DNA from: Candidatus Kuenenia stuttgartensis
GTDB lineage: Bacteria > Planctomycetota > Planctomycetia > Planctomycetales > Planctomycetaceae
Direction of reading: 5' to 3'
Assembly (NCBI GenBank): GCA_945861465.1
Contig: CAMAVB010000008.1
Span: 1 to 60,852 of the forward strand
DNA length: 60,852 bases
Shown here: positions 27,101-36,433 of the stretch, piece after piece
How positions within the stretch are numbered: position 1 is the first letter of the stretch
How the letters are laid out: each line of letters begins with the position of its first letter
The notes under the pieces: model-generated
Databases searched by the model: none
Seen by the model: the letters and a program-made list of their open reading frames with translations, nothing else
What the model was told of the DNA's origin: nothing
Program-made: the position numbers and the translations under genes

Positions 27101-27485
27101 GACACCCGCTCAGCGGCAGCAGCGCGTCGAAGCGTTTCAGAATGGTGAGAGCGATGCATTTCTGATTTCGCTCAAGGCCGGTGGCACGGGGCTGAATCTC
27201 ACGGCCGCAGACTACGTGATCCACATGGATCCATGGTGGAATCCCGCCGTCGAAGACCAGGCGACAGACCGTGCCCACCGCATTGGCCAGACACGTCCCG
27301 TCATGGTCTACCGTATAATTGCGCGCGGCACGATCGAGGAACAGATTCTGAAAATGCATGAAGAGAAACGCGATCTCGTCGATGGTGTCCTGTCAGGTGC
27401 CGACGCAGCAGCCAAGCTGTCCACCAGAGAACTGGCCGATCTGATCCGTCTCGGTGTCGATCCATCTGTCAGCAAGAACCCCTGA
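24123..27485 (+). CDS. SWIM zinc-finger SNF2-family helicase
   Basis: 1120 residues from ATG 24123, with AGGGAGG 8 bases upstream; a longer frame from 23790 is less likely. The SWIM finger is C121-x-C123-x5-C129-x-H131 in STSCNCGHHDLCEHTYF. The SNF2 ATPase begins near residue 660: Walker A DDMGLGKT (about 678), motif II LDEAQNIKN (about 772), TGTPMENHLGELWSIF. Helicase_C (about 960-1075) has ISLKAGGTGLNL and ATDRAHRIGQTRPVMVYRI. This is the HepA-like bacterial SNF2 group, dsDNA translocases that remodel protein-DNA complexes, with the SWIM domain thought to bind DNA or protein. No methyltransferase or nuclease is adjacent, so a defence role is not supported. It converges on the pyruvate carboxylase gene. 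Confidence 0.93.
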   Translation: MARNKNDRRGERFDPGTFASNPEIARMLREMGIGVLGANSMMAPQKNVTSELLDEWRDAVGGLISGHSVDERRRGERVKGSLELKSVNREEGCEVVLKCGASTYRASWKFDLDGRTFSTSCNCGHHDLCEHTYFMAVKIKDLLGNPRSELVTKILGEDLADRTLKQTFSMLQSLARNAQMALPKSADAPVIDKPLTRFVWDVKLDRHYKSVHLSPCLQQEKKNGGWTKGKESTLEAFLKSSREQWTAIDQQLSELIKQERWQTPTLELADALRVLAGSDQFAFDRDQCELETRPLEIIVQEVEGGLRLSTSATDLMSAQPEGSQTFFADAKRGVLVVLQEKRQAVYFSGPPHSSDICNHLRKQADIIPLEKKAALLKELEPLRSCMAVRLPESIAGQDVPYHGQMTLVLQLRRNGMLDASIQVRDRNQMLQSPGEGLARIHETVDEKPVQYVRNLADEVHRTRELATELKLKRGVPISRCGWRISDADDISNLLSDAGAAVERGELVVLWHKDSVSRFDVIGRLTANNVRVTVSRQRDWFGLTGTCKIGEQEIPLKDLLAGMHGRPTNGLMEISPGKWAAVAEELRNALRRLSDVSLESRGKLQLDASAIPVVAALEAARIQVDADKHWDKCLKRLREATDTVYDPPAGLNAHLRDYQLEGFRWLCRLSHWGIGGILADDMGLGKTVQALAMLLTRVESGPTLVIAPTSLGFNWQRECERFTPSLTPIVFRDIDRMDLKNHVGDGDVVICSYGLALREAELLKDIKWGTLILDEAQNIKNSNSKTAAQIRTFQAEWKIALTGTPMENHLGELWSIFHTVAPGVLGSWEQFRKRFAAPIEKDRNSDRREALAHVIAPFILRRSKAEVLKDLPERTETNLMVDLSAEERTRYDQMRLAAVSELDQIGDDSLSHDQRFKVLQMLTRMRQLSCHIGLVDDTWKGSSAKLDVLMEQLEQLKERGNRPLIFSQFTSHLALIRAACDKAGITYQYLDGQTTPAQRQQRVEAFQNGESDAFLISLKAGGTGLNLTAADYVIHMDPWWNPAVEDQATDRAHRIGQTRPVMVYRIIARGTIEEQILKMHEEKRDLVDGVLSGADAAAKLSTRELADLIRLGVDPSVSKNP

Positions 27486-27693
27486 AAAACTGCCGTGAAC
27501 GAGTCATGTTGCCTTGGTTGCAGTGACCTCCTCAGGTGATGCGCCTTGCGGCGCACTCAACAAAACGTCGCTAAGTCCTGGCCGCGCGGAGTATAGAATC
27601 CGGTCGAGTCAGGGAGTTTGAGATCACGAGGGCAGTGGTTTGCCTGCGGCATCTCTCACGTCTAAACCCAAATTCGGTTCAGACCAAAAACGG

Positions 27694-30600
27694 TTATTCC
27701 TGTTCGATCACTACCAGCAGGTCGCCGGTCTCGACGCGTCGGCCTGGCTGGACGAGGACGTCGCGGATTTTGCCGTCGAGGTCGGCGGTGATCGTGGTCT
27801 CCATTTTCATGGCTTCCAGAGTCAGCAGCTTTTGACCTTTCTTGATGCGGTCGCCGACTTTGACAGACACCGTTACGACCATCCCAGGCATCGTGGAACC
27901 GATCTGGCCCGCGATCGCAGGGTCGGCCTTGATACTGGCTTCTGCTGTGGCTTCGACCGACTGATCGGCCACGGTGATCTCCCGCGGCTGGCCGTTGAGT
28001 TCAAAAAAGACGGTCCGCGTTCCATCAGCGTGCGGAGTACTGACCGACACAAAACGGATGATAAGCGTCTTACCGGGTTCGATGTCAGTGGAAATCTCTT
28101 CACCAGGCTCCATGCCAAAAAAGAAGTTCGGTGTGGGCAGAATGCTGACGTCGGAGTACTGCACCTGATGCATGGCAAATTCTTCGTAGACACGCCCGTA
28201 CAGCAGCCATGAAATGACGTCGCGGCCTGACGGTTCGCCCTCCACCATTTCGGCGACCGATTTCCTGGCCGCATCCATGTCGGCGGGTGGCAGAGTTTCC
28301 CCCGGACGTCCGACGAATTCTTCCTTGCCCAGCAGCACTCGTTTTTTTACCGCATCGGGGAAACCGCCTGGTGGCTGACCCATGCCGCCGCCGATCAGAT
28401 CAATGACACTGCCCGGAAACGCAATGTCGCGATCCGGGTTCAGCACGTCTTCACATGTCAGATTGTTCGCCAGCATGAACAGCGCCATATCGCCCACGGA
28501 CTTGCTCGTCGGAGTCACTTTGACGATGTCACCAAACAGCTGATTCACTTCCGCGTAAATCCGGCACGCATCCGGCCAGCGATCCGCCAGTCCAAGGGCC
28601 CGGGCTTGCTCAAAGAGGTTTGTGTACTGCCCGCCTGGCATTTCATGGCGATATAAATCGGCCGTTGCCGCCAGCGACACACTTTCGAACGGTGTATAAA
28701 AGTCCCGTGCTCCACGCCAGTATTCGGCGATCGAATCCAGGCGATCCGAATCGAGTGCTGGATTGCGATCTCCGAACCGCAGCATTTCGACGAGTGTATT
28801 GAGATTCACCTGTGATGTTCCGCCTGACATCGGAGCCATCGCGGCGTCAGCAATGTCCAGCCCGACCTTGCTGCCTTCCAGAATCGACGCAGCCTGAATT
28901 CCCGCTGTGTCGTGCGTGTGGAAGTGAATCGGAATACCGATTTCCTGCTTCAATGCCTGGATCAACTGAGACGCCGCCGCCGGTTTACACAGTCCCGCCA
29001 TGTCCTTGATCGCAAGAAAATGCGCGCCCATCTTTTCCAGTTGCTTCGCCAGATCGACGTAATACTTCAGGTTGTATTTGGTACGTTTGGGATTTGTGAT
29101 GTCGCCTGTGTAACAGATCGCCGCTTCGCAGATAGCACCAGTATTGACGATCGCATCCATCGCCACCGTCATGTTCGGCAGCCAGTTCAGGCAGTCGAAG
29201 ACACGAAAGACGTCGATACCAGCATCGGCCGCTTCCTTCACAAACACCTTGACGATGTTGTCCGGATAGTTCGTATAGCCAACCGCATTCGACGATCGCA
29301 GCAGCATCTGAAACAGAATGTTGGGCACTTTTTCGCGCATCAGCACAAGGCGCTGCCATGGGCATTCCTTCAGGAATCGCATGGATGTGTCAAATGTTGC
29401 CCCGCCCCACATTTCCAGACTGAACATTTCGGAACAGTAATGAGCGTACGCATCTGAAACGCCCAGCAGATCGAACGTTCTCATGCGTGTCGCGAGCAGC
29501 GACTGATGGGCATCGCGAAACGTCGTATCGGTGATCAGCAGTCGCTTCTGCTGCAGGACCCACTTCGCAAATCCGGTGGTTCCGAGTTCCTTCAGCTTGT
29601 CACGGGTTCCTTTCGGCGGATCGACGCCTTTCGGCACGCCGGGCGATAGCGCCGGTTCGCGGCGGAGAGATTTGGGACGACCCTTCACGAGACTGTTTCC
29701 GTTGACGATCGTTTCGGCAAGATACGACAGCAGCTTGGTCGCTCGGTTCTTGCGATGATCGAATTGAAACAGCTCGGGGGTTTCATCAATGAATCGCGTC
29801 GTACAGTCACCATCGATGAACGTCGAATGCGCCACCACCTTGCTGAGGAAAGGGATATTGGTCTTCACTCCACGAATCCGGAATTCCCGCAGAGTCCGTT
29901 CCATGCGATGCACGGCGTCCACAAATCTGCGACCGCGAGTCGTCACTTTGGTCAGCAGCGAATCATAAAACGGATTCACGACCGCCCCTGAAAACGCGCT
30001 GCCGGCATCCAGACGAATTCCCATGCCACCCGATGAACGGTAGTGAGTCACACGACCGTAGTCCGGCATAAAATTGTTGGCCGGATCTTCCGTCGTGACT
30101 CGACACTGTACCGAAAATCCGTTGAGCTGCACGTTCTTCTGATCGCCGAGGCCGATTTCGTCGTCTGCCAGTTTCATTCCCTGGGCGACCAGAATCTGTG
30201 ACTTGACGATATCGATATTGGTGACCTCTTCGGTCACCGTGTGTTCGACCTGAATTCGAGGATTCACTTCGATGAAGTAGAACTTCTCGGCTTCGACATC
30301 CACCAGGAATTCCACCGTGCCAGCGCACGAGTAATTGACAGCTTTGCCGATGTTTATTGCCGCTTCCAGAATGCCGTCGCGCAGCCTTTGAGACAGATTG
30401 GGCGCTGGGGCGATTTCGACGACTTTTTGATGACGACGCTGGACCGAACAGTCGCGTTCGAACAGATGCACGAGGTTGCCATGTTCGTCGCCCAGCAACT
30501 GGACTTCGATGTGCTTGGCGCGGTTGATGAACTTCTCAATGAACACATCGGCACAGCCGAACGCGGTGTTCGCTTCGTTGCGAGCGGATTCAAACGCCTG

Positions 30601-31143
30601 ATCAAAATCGGCGACCTTCATCACCGCGCGCATCCCACGACCTCCGCCGCCTTTGGCCGCTTTGATCATCACGGGGAAGCCAATCTCAGTCGCTTTCGAC
30701 CGGGCTTCGTCGAGCGATTCAATGGACTGTTCCGTACCACCGAGTACCGGCACGGCGGCGGAAATCGCAATGTTTCGCGCCGCCGTCTTGTCGCCGAGCG
30801 ATTCCAGGCACTTGACACTCGGCCCGACAAACTTGATTCCGGCCTCGGCACACGCTGTGGCAAACTCCGGTCGCTCTGAGAGGAATCCGTAGCCGGGATG
30901 AATGGCATCCACTTCAGTCTGTTTCGCCAGTGCGATGATCGAGGGAATGTCCAGATATGACCGAATCGGCTCGCCTGTCTTGCCGATGCGATACGCTTCG
31001 TCTGCCTTGAACCGATGCAGCGCGTAGCGGTCTTCATGCGAATAGATCGCGACCGTCCGAATCCCGAGTTCCGATGCGCTGCGAAAAACTCGAATGGCAA
31101 TTTCGGACCGATTGGCAACTAACAGCTTTTTGAACGTTTGCAT
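27694..31143 (-). CDS. pyc: Pyruvate carboxylase
   Basis: Biotin- and ATP-dependent carboxylation of pyruvate to oxaloacetate, the main anaplerotic reaction. 1149 residues, the usual length for the single-chain enzyme. The domains are in standard order: biotin carboxylase (about 1-450, with AAKGGGGRGMRAV, FERDCSVQRRHQKVVE and EVNPRIQVEHTVTEE), carboxyltransferase with HMG-lyase-like barrel (about 535-830, with DTTFRDAHQSLLATR and IHFHTHDTAGI), then the C-terminal biotin carrier with EAMKMET, biotinylated Lys. ATG 31143. No biotin ligase or regulator is nearby. Confidence 0.97.
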   Translation of the reverse strand: MQTFKKLLVANRSEIAIRVFRSASELGIRTVAIYSHEDRYALHRFKADEAYRIGKTGEPIRSYLDIPSIIALAKQTEVDAIHPGYGFLSERPEFATACAEAGIKFVGPSVKCLESLGDKTAARNIAISAAVPVLGGTEQSIESLDEARSKATEIGFPVMIKAAKGGGGRGMRAVMKVADFDQAFESARNEANTAFGCADVFIEKFINRAKHIEVQLLGDEHGNLVHLFERDCSVQRRHQKVVEIAPAPNLSQRLRDGILEAAINIGKAVNYSCAGTVEFLVDVEAEKFYFIEVNPRIQVEHTVTEEVTNIDIVKSQILVAQGMKLADDEIGLGDQKNVQLNGFSVQCRVTTEDPANNFMPDYGRVTHYRSSGGMGIRLDAGSAFSGAVVNPFYDSLLTKVTTRGRRFVDAVHRMERTLREFRIRGVKTNIPFLSKVVAHSTFIDGDCTTRFIDETPELFQFDHRKNRATKLLSYLAETIVNGNSLVKGRPKSLRREPALSPGVPKGVDPPKGTRDKLKELGTTGFAKWVLQQKRLLITDTTFRDAHQSLLATRMRTFDLLGVSDAYAHYCSEMFSLEMWGGATFDTSMRFLKECPWQRLVLMREKVPNILFQMLLRSSNAVGYTNYPDNIVKVFVKEAADAGIDVFRVFDCLNWLPNMTVAMDAIVNTGAICEAAICYTGDITNPKRTKYNLKYYVDLAKQLEKMGAHFLAIKDMAGLCKPAAASQLIQALKQEIGIPIHFHTHDTAGIQAASILEGSKVGLDIADAAMAPMSGGTSQVNLNTLVEMLRFGDRNPALDSDRLDSIAEYWRGARDFYTPFESVSLAATADLYRHEMPGGQYTNLFEQARALGLADRWPDACRIYAEVNQLFGDIVKVTPTSKSVGDMALFMLANNLTCEDVLNPDRDIAFPGSVIDLIGGGMGQPPGGFPDAVKKRVLLGKEEFVGRPGETLPPADMDAARKSVAEMVEGEPSGRDVISWLLYGRVYEEFAMHQVQYSDVSILPTPNFFFGMEPGEEISTDIEPGKTLIIRFVSVSTPHADGTRTVFFELNGQPREITVADQSVEATAEASIKADPAIAGQIGSTMPGMVVTVSVKVGDRIKKGQKLLTLEAMKMETTITADLDGKIRDVLVQPGRRVETGDLLVVIEQE

Positions 31144-31736
31144 AACTTCAATTCAAACGACAGATTGATGTTCAGATTTGTTTCGACTCGCGACCGGAAC
31201 TTCGGAGTCCCGGTCCGAATGACATATTTTTTTGCGTCGATCTGGGGGGAATTACGGCGGGAATCCTTCCGCGCCTCCTGCCACCAGCGACAGCGGAAAT
31301 ATATTCCACACGGCGGCGGCATTCTACTCGCCGCTGATCTGCAAGTCCCTGGTCTCCATCGGTTGAGAACGTGGCGCGGACCGAACTTACCTTACTTTTG
31401 GCCTTTGCAAGCACAACTTTCACAACTCTCCAACAGAATGTCGATCAGACCAGCACTTGGCGGACGACTGTCAAGAGACTGATTCCGAGCGCGAGATTCC
31501 TCGAATATGTTGACGGGGCGGGCTGTTTCTCGTCGCTCAATTGCGACTTGACGACACTCCTGAGCATGCGAAAAACAAAGTCGTGCCTGCAGGTTCGCTC
31601 TGCGGCAATTCGCCTTCGTCGTGAATTGCAGGGCATTAGATTTGTGACTCCTTGGTCGCGAATCCGAGGGGGACACCTGTGAAGGGGGGACACCTGGGAC
31701 GGGCACCACGGCATTCTTTGCCCGGACTTTCGGGAT
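31144..31736. other. Intergenic region between pyc and a glycosyltransferase gene
   Basis: 593 bases. The left part should hold the pyc promoter and leader; no clear -35/-10 stands out. Small frames on either strand have no recognisable motif. A 12-bp direct repeat, GGGGGACACCTG, occurs at 31668-31679 and 31685-31696 near the right end. Confidence 0.6.
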
Positions 31737-32864
31737 TCAGCAGGACTTCTGACCGACCATTTCGTAGACGTCCAGTGTCTTGCGCAGCATCGTCTCTTTT
31801 TCGAAAACGTTGGGATCGGGGACTGGGCGTGGTTTACGGGCCAGAATCAAAGCCACGGTTTCAGTCAGGGTCTCAAGATTGCCGATTTCAACCGCACCGG
31901 CTGGAAACTGGGCCGCCAGAATTTCCGCGCCGCCGCCGTGGTTGTAGCCGACGACGGGGGTTCCGATCGACAGGGCTTCTGCGACCGTGCGACCAAACGA
32001 TTCGGGCGTGGATGACAACGAGAGCACGATCGATGACATCGCGTAGATTTGTTTCAGGTCCGATCGATGGCCGGTGAATGTCACACGGTCTGACAAATTC
32101 AACGATGCCGCCAGCGCCTGCATTTCATCAGCATATGCCGCTTTCCGAGGATCCGTGCCGCCGACGATGAGTCCGTGCGCCGCAATCCCGCGATCTTTCA
32201 GGCGGGCCAGCAGATGCAGCAGATCTGCGTGCCCCTTCAGTCGCGTGAGCCGTCCGACCAGCGTCAGCAGCGGTTGATCGCATGTCCTGGGAAACTGTCG
32301 AGAGAACTCGGAATTCCATGAGTCATCGGGTTGATAGCCGCGAGGGAATTCATCGCCATCAATGCCTCGATGAATCAGATGCAGTCGCGTCTCAGGTACG
32401 AAACGGTAATTCCGGCGCACGTGCTCCAGCACAGTTTCTGAGACCACAATAACGTGTTCGCCGCGGCACATGATGCTGCTGTAGAATCCGACAGAATGCA
32501 GGCCGTGTACAGTCGATATCAACGCCGGGCGTTTTGCGGCGGGCAGGCTTTTCCATGCCAGCCATGTGATCCAGCCGGGCAGGCGTGAATGAATATCGAC
32601 AACATCGACCCCCTGTTCGATCATCAGCTGTCGCAGCCAGTAGACGTGTTGCAATGTCAGAGGCGATTTTGTGCCGATCGCTCTGCCAAAGTGCGCGCTA
32701 CCGCGATTTGTCAGTTCATCGACCATCCGACCGCCGCCGGAGATCACCAGTGACCGATGTCCGGCAGCGACGAGTGCCTCTGCCACTTCGAGCACACCGC
32801 GTTCCACACCACCGCTTTCAAGTGCGGGGAGAACCTGAAGCACGGTGAGTGGACGAGTTGCCAT
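31737..32864 (-). CDS. GT4-family glycosyltransferase
   Basis: 375 residues with GT-B layout. The N-terminal domain starts VLQVLPALESGGVERGVLE (the glycine-rich GGVER loop of the family). The C-terminal domain has LTLVGRLTRLKGHADLL and the nucleotide-sugar site ESFGRTVAEALSIGTPVVGY with the E-x7-E pair. Members transfer sugars from activated donors onto lipid or polysaccharide acceptors at the inner face of the membrane. No signal peptide or TM segment is seen. The acceptor is unknown; there is no surface-polysaccharide cluster around it. Distinct from the membrane glycosyltransferase at 36482. Confidence 0.92.
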   Translation of the reverse strand: MATRPLTVLQVLPALESGGVERGVLEVAEALVAAGHRSLVISGGGRMVDELTNRGSAHFGRAIGTKSPLTLQHVYWLRQLMIEQGVDVVDIHSRLPGWITWLAWKSLPAAKRPALISTVHGLHSVGFYSSIMCRGEHVIVVSETVLEHVRRNYRFVPETRLHLIHRGIDGDEFPRGYQPDDSWNSEFSRQFPRTCDQPLLTLVGRLTRLKGHADLLHLLARLKDRGIAAHGLIVGGTDPRKAAYADEMQALAASLNLSDRVTFTGHRSDLKQIYAMSSIVLSLSSTPESFGRTVAEALSIGTPVVGYNHGGGAEILAAQFPAGAVEIGNLETLTETVALILARKPRPVPDPNVFEKETMLRKTLDVYEMVGQKSC

Positions 32865-33011
32865 GATGCTTTACTGATTTCCATGCAGGTCCTTTCTGCC
32901 GGAAAGGACTTTCGAGCGACGCTCGAAACGCCAGGGGACGAGCGTCGGCAACACGCCGCCCAGTTTATTTTCATTCAACACGATTTTGGTCGCAGGTCGC
33001 GACAAGTCGCG

Positions 33012-33071
33012 AAGTCCAGCCCGGCAGGCTGGACCTACAGAAGAAGTCCAGCCCGGCAGGCTGGGCCTACA
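33012..33071. repeat. Two direct copies of a 28-bp unit containing a palindrome
   Basis: AAGTCCAGCCCGGCAGGCTG (first 20 bases of the unit) occurs at 33012 and 33044, with the units differing by one base. Each contains CCAGCCCGGCAGGCTGG, a perfect hairpin. It lies downstream of a small minus-strand gene and upstream of the glycosyltransferase gene. Confidence 0.88.
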
Positions 33072-33087
33072 CAACGCAGGACTCGAA

Positions 33088-33366
33088 TCAGCCGCGTTTA
33101 ATGACACCCTTCTGGAGTTCTTCCACAACTTTTGCCAGGACCGCAGCGTCTTTGGTTTCCATCACATGCGCGATGCGACTCGCTGGTAACTTCATGCGAG
33201 TCATCAGCTCTTCTGCCGACTCCCACATTTTGGCCTGCTTTTTGGGTGGAGCCAGATACAGATTCGTGACCAGTTCGCTCAGTCGCTGTTCGTCGATCTG
33301 GTCTTTGTTGTCGTAGTATCGCTTAATGACTTTTTGCTGAAATGCGCTGTAATTTCGGTCGGTCAT
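33088..33366 (-). CDS. Small cytoplasmic protein of unknown function
   Basis: 92 residues from ATG 33366 (an upstream TTG at 33372 adds two). There is no signal peptide or membrane segment. The protein is charged and appears mainly helical (QQKVIKRYYDNKDQIDEQRLSELV, read here in parts; EELMTRMKLPASRIAHVMET). I do not recognise the family. Codon use and a clean start argue that it is real. It lies head-to-tail with the gcvT gene (gap 140) but is not obviously co-functional. Confidence 0.7.
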   Translation of the reverse strand: MTDRNYSAFQQKVIKRYYDNKDQIDEQRLSELVTNLYLAPPKKQAKMWESAEELMTRMKLPASRIAHVMETKDAAVLAKVVEELQKGVIKRG

Positions 33367-33506
33367 CGTCAAAAACCTGAGACAGGAAAGAAGTATGTGA
33401 GGGGCGGATTTTAGCGAACTATCGGAATCATCGGAACCTTGATTTCAGAGGTGATTCGGGCGGGCAGCGAAGCATGAATCCATACGGACGGACAAGGATG
33501 TCCATC

Positions 33507-34598
33507 CTACGTTGATGCATTGCGCTTGTAGAACGGCAGGGCAGCGATTGTGGCAGGGACCAGCGTGCCTCGAAGGCTGACCTGAACGACTGTGCCCAAC
33601 GAAGACGAAGCGACCGGGACATAGGCCATTGCAATGACTTTCTGCAGCGTCGGCGAAAACGTGCCGGACGTTATTTTGCCGACTTCCTGCCCGTTGATTT
33701 GAACGGGCGATTCCTCACGAGCAATGCGGCGACCTTCGAGCAACAGACCGACGCGAGCCATTTTCAGGCCCTGACTTTTGATCGATTCCAGTGCCGCCTT
33801 GCCGGGGTAATCGGGTTTGTTGAATTTGACGGCGAATTCGAGACCCGCGGTGAGCGGATCGATCGTCTCATTCAATTCATGCCCATACAATGGCATCGCT
33901 GATTCCATGCGAAGTGTATCGCGACAGCCAAGACCCGCCGGTACGATGCCGTAGTTCGCGCCATGTTCGAGCAGCGTCAGCCACATTCGCTCCGCGTCGG
34001 CCGATGGCATGACAAGTTCGAAGCCATCTTCACCCGTGTAGCCTGTGCGCGAAACAACTCCGGTGCTTCCCAGGAACTGCATTTCCATCGCCGAATAATA
34101 CTTCATTGATGCCAGATCGAGCTTGGCGGCTGCATTCATCAACCTCAGTGCCCGTGGTCCCTGCACGGCAATCATGCCGGTGGTCAGTGTGCAGTCTTTG
34201 AAATCAACGGCGGCAAAGCCTGCGCAGTGCCTCAGCCAGTTGACGATCTTTTCGCGGTTAGATGCGTTGACGACCAATTCCCACCGGTCCTGAAGTCGAT
34301 AAACCAGCACATCGTCGAGGATTCCTCCGTCTTTGCCGCAGATCAGGGAGTATCGAACGTCGCCGACCTGGAGTTTTGCCGTGTCGTTGGTTAACACACC
34401 GTTCAGGAATGCCTGACTGGAATCGCCGCGAAACTGCAGCCGTCCCATGTGTGAGATGTCAAACAGTCCGACAGCGGTTCGCACGGTCGTGTGTTCCTCG
34501 ACGATCGACGAGTACTGGACGGGCATTTCCCAGCCTGCAAAATCGACCATTCGACCATGATGTGCGTGATGCCACTGATTGAGGGGTGTCGTATTCAT
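33507..34598 (-). CDS. gcvT: Aminomethyltransferase, T-protein of the glycine cleavage system
   Basis: Transfers the methylene group from aminomethyl-lipoyl H-protein to tetrahydrofolate. 363 residues from ATG 34598, equal to the usual length (364 in E. coli). Motifs: LNQWHHAHHGRMVDFAGWEMPVQY (read in parts), DISHMGRLQFRG, SRTGYTGEDGFELVMP, GLGCRDTLRMESAMPLYGHE, and the C-terminal KITSGTFSPTLQKVIAMAYV. A longer frame to 34634 (TTG) exists but adds nothing family-like. gcvH, gcvP and lpd are not adjacent, so the system is split here. Confidence 0.96.
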   Translation of the reverse strand: MNTTPLNQWHHAHHGRMVDFAGWEMPVQYSSIVEEHTTVRTAVGLFDISHMGRLQFRGDSSQAFLNGVLTNDTAKLQVGDVRYSLICGKDGGILDDVLVYRLQDRWELVVNASNREKIVNWLRHCAGFAAVDFKDCTLTTGMIAVQGPRALRLMNAAAKLDLASMKYYSAMEMQFLGSTGVVSRTGYTGEDGFELVMPSADAERMWLTLLEHGANYGIVPAGLGCRDTLRMESAMPLYGHELNETIDPLTAGLEFAVKFNKPDYPGKAALESIKSQGLKMARVGLLLEGRRIAREESPVQINGQEVGKITSGTFSPTLQKVIAMAYVPVASSSLGTVVQVSLRGTLVPATIAALPFYKRNAST

Positions 34599-34661
34599 GC
34601 GGAGAAGTGTATTCTGCTCAGGTGCTTCGATCAAACGCGCGTTTTTTTCAGGATTCTTCTC

Positions 34662-36287
34662 GTGACAGCATCCGTGCTCCTTCGAACAATCGCCATGCTT
34701 TTCATCGGTCCTGGGTTAGCAGTCGGTGCCGACGGTCCGATGCTGGCAGCCGATGGGTGGCCCGGGACGCTGATCATAGTTGGTGGCGGTTCCGTTCCGG
34801 ACGACGTCCTGATCGCACTCAAAGAATCCCTGCGCGGCGAGGGATCGTTGGTGGTGATCGCTGAAGCGGCATCCAATCCGAAGGAAGCAGCCGATTCATC
34901 GACGAAGTGGCTGGCCGAGTCCGGAATTTCCCACGTCGTTGTTGTCGATTCGTCGCTGACGGAAAGTGAACGCGGTTTGATGACGGTCGCAGCGATTGAT
35001 GCCGCATCAGCTGTCTGGATCTGCGGTGGGCAGCAATCGAGACTTGCCACGACTTTCGCGAAGTCCGGAGTTGAGGGAGCGTTGCAGAGACTGCTGCAGC
35101 GAGGCGGTACGGTCGGCGGTACGTCGGCCGGCGCGGCCATTATGTCAAAGGTCATGATTGCGTCCGGGAATGAGCAGCCGGAGATGTCCGAAGGATGGGA
35201 TCTGTTGCAAGGCGCGATTGTGGATCAGCACTTCACCAATCGAAACCGTCTTGCGCGATTGCAGATCGCTGTCGAAATGCATGTGGAGTGTTTGGGAGTC
35301 GGGATTGATGAAGGGACGGCTGTGTTCATCCAGGGTCGTCACATGCGTGTCACAGGGAGCGACAGCGCATCGATTGTACTTGCGAAGACAGACTATCGAG
35401 ACGCCGAAGTGCTTCGGTTAGCTGCAGGCGAGGCTGCGGATCTGACTCAGCTTCGGCGTGCCGCCCGTCAGCGGGCATCACGAGTTGATCCTGGTGAACC
35501 TCAATCTGGCAGTCCCGAAGTGCGATCCGGATCGCTCGTGATTGTAGGTGGTGGGGCCATGACGGAAGACGTCGTCCAGCGCTTTGTGGAACTCGCTGGA
35601 GGAAAGTCTGCAAACATCGTGGTGCTGCCCACTGCTGTGTCTCGTGAGGAAGCGAGTTCGAAGGTCCCCGGCTTTCTAAAAAAAGAAAGCGTCGCCAACA
35701 TTACGGTTTTGACTCAACGCGGTCCAGTGGAAGTTGCAAGTGAAGAATTCCAATCATCGCTCAAAGCAGCGACGGGAATCTGGTTCGGGGGCGGCCGGCA
35801 GTGGAACTTCGTGGATGCGTACGAGGGGACAGAGGCAATGGAATTGTTTCGAGATGTACTGCGGCGGGGCGGAGTCATCGGTGGCAGTTCGGCTGGCGCA
35901 ACGATTCAGGGGGAATTCCTCGTTCGAGGACATCCACAGGGAAATTCGGTCATGATGGCCGAAGGCTATGAACGTGGGTTTGCGTTTCTCCCAGGGATGG
36001 CGATTGATCAGCATTTCTCGCAACGGGATCGACTTCCGGATCTGCTGCCCGTGATCCGACGTCATCCAAAGATGGTGGGCGTTGGCATCGACGAAGGCAC
36101 AGCCATCGTCGTGACGGGCACAAGAGTAGAAGTCATCGGGCAGCACTCCGCTCATTTTGTTTCGGCACAGCAGCTAATGTCCATTCCGGCAGAACAGGAG
36201 CTGCCGGCCACTGCTGAAGAAGCAGCGAAGTTGTATGTGACTATCAAGACCGGGGAGTCCACGGATTTGCAGGCACTCTCGCAATAG
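34662..36287 (+). CDS. Tandem cyanophycinase-like (peptidase S51) protein, exported
   Basis: 541 residues from GTG 34662, which has AGGA 8 bases upstream; the frame is open further but overlaps gcvT. The start gives a signal peptide ending near GLAVGADG. Two S51 domains follow. Domain 1 has LIIVGGGSVPDD, GGTSAGAAIMS (nucleophile Ser), DQHFTNRNRLARL and GIDEGTAVFI. Domain 2 has LVIVGGGAMTED, GGSSAGATIQG, DQHFSQRDRLPDL and GIDEGTAIVV. Both copies keep the serine and the DQHF-RxR motif of cyanophycinase, a family that hydrolyses beta-aspartyl-arginine peptides. Ordinary cyanophycinases are single-domain (about 270-400 residues) and act as dimers, so this may be a covalent dimer. No cphA is nearby; a secreted enzyme for external isopeptides is possible. 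Confidence 0.9.
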   Translation: MTASVLLRTIAMLFIGPGLAVGADGPMLAADGWPGTLIIVGGGSVPDDVLIALKESLRGEGSLVVIAEAASNPKEAADSSTKWLAESGISHVVVVDSSLTESERGLMTVAAIDAASAVWICGGQQSRLATTFAKSGVEGALQRLLQRGGTVGGTSAGAAIMSKVMIASGNEQPEMSEGWDLLQGAIVDQHFTNRNRLARLQIAVEMHVECLGVGIDEGTAVFIQGRHMRVTGSDSASIVLAKTDYRDAEVLRLAAGEAADLTQLRRAARQRASRVDPGEPQSGSPEVRSGSLVIVGGGAMTEDVVQRFVELAGGKSANIVVLPTAVSREEASSKVPGFLKKESVANITVLTQRGPVEVASEEFQSSLKAATGIWFGGGRQWNFVDAYEGTEAMELFRDVLRRGGVIGGSSAGATIQGEFLVRGHPQGNSVMMAEGYERGFAFLPGMAIDQHFSQRDRLPDLLPVIRRHPKMVGVGIDEGTAIVVTGTRVEVIGQHSAHFVSAQQLMSIPAEQELPATAEEAAKLYVTIKTGESTDLQALSQ

Positions 36288-36433
36288 TCATCGTCAGCCT
36301 GGATTCTGCTGCGGGCGGGGATTGAAAGATCGTCTAAATTCCAATCTTGCCGGATTTGTCTTTCAACCTGATTTCACGGATCGTTTTGCAGGTGAAATGA
36401 CGTACACGAATCTCAGACGGCAGCGTCTTGTAC

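Noticed and set aside
24123-27485. SNF2 helicase as part of a defence island
   Set aside because: No methyltransferase, nuclease, phospholipase or other defence gene adjoins it. Neighbours are housekeeping.
27540-27560. Short GC hairpin between the SNF2 and pyc genes as terminator
   Set aside because: A short stem (GCGCC/GGCGC) is visible, but no T-run follows on either strand, so termination cannot be supported.
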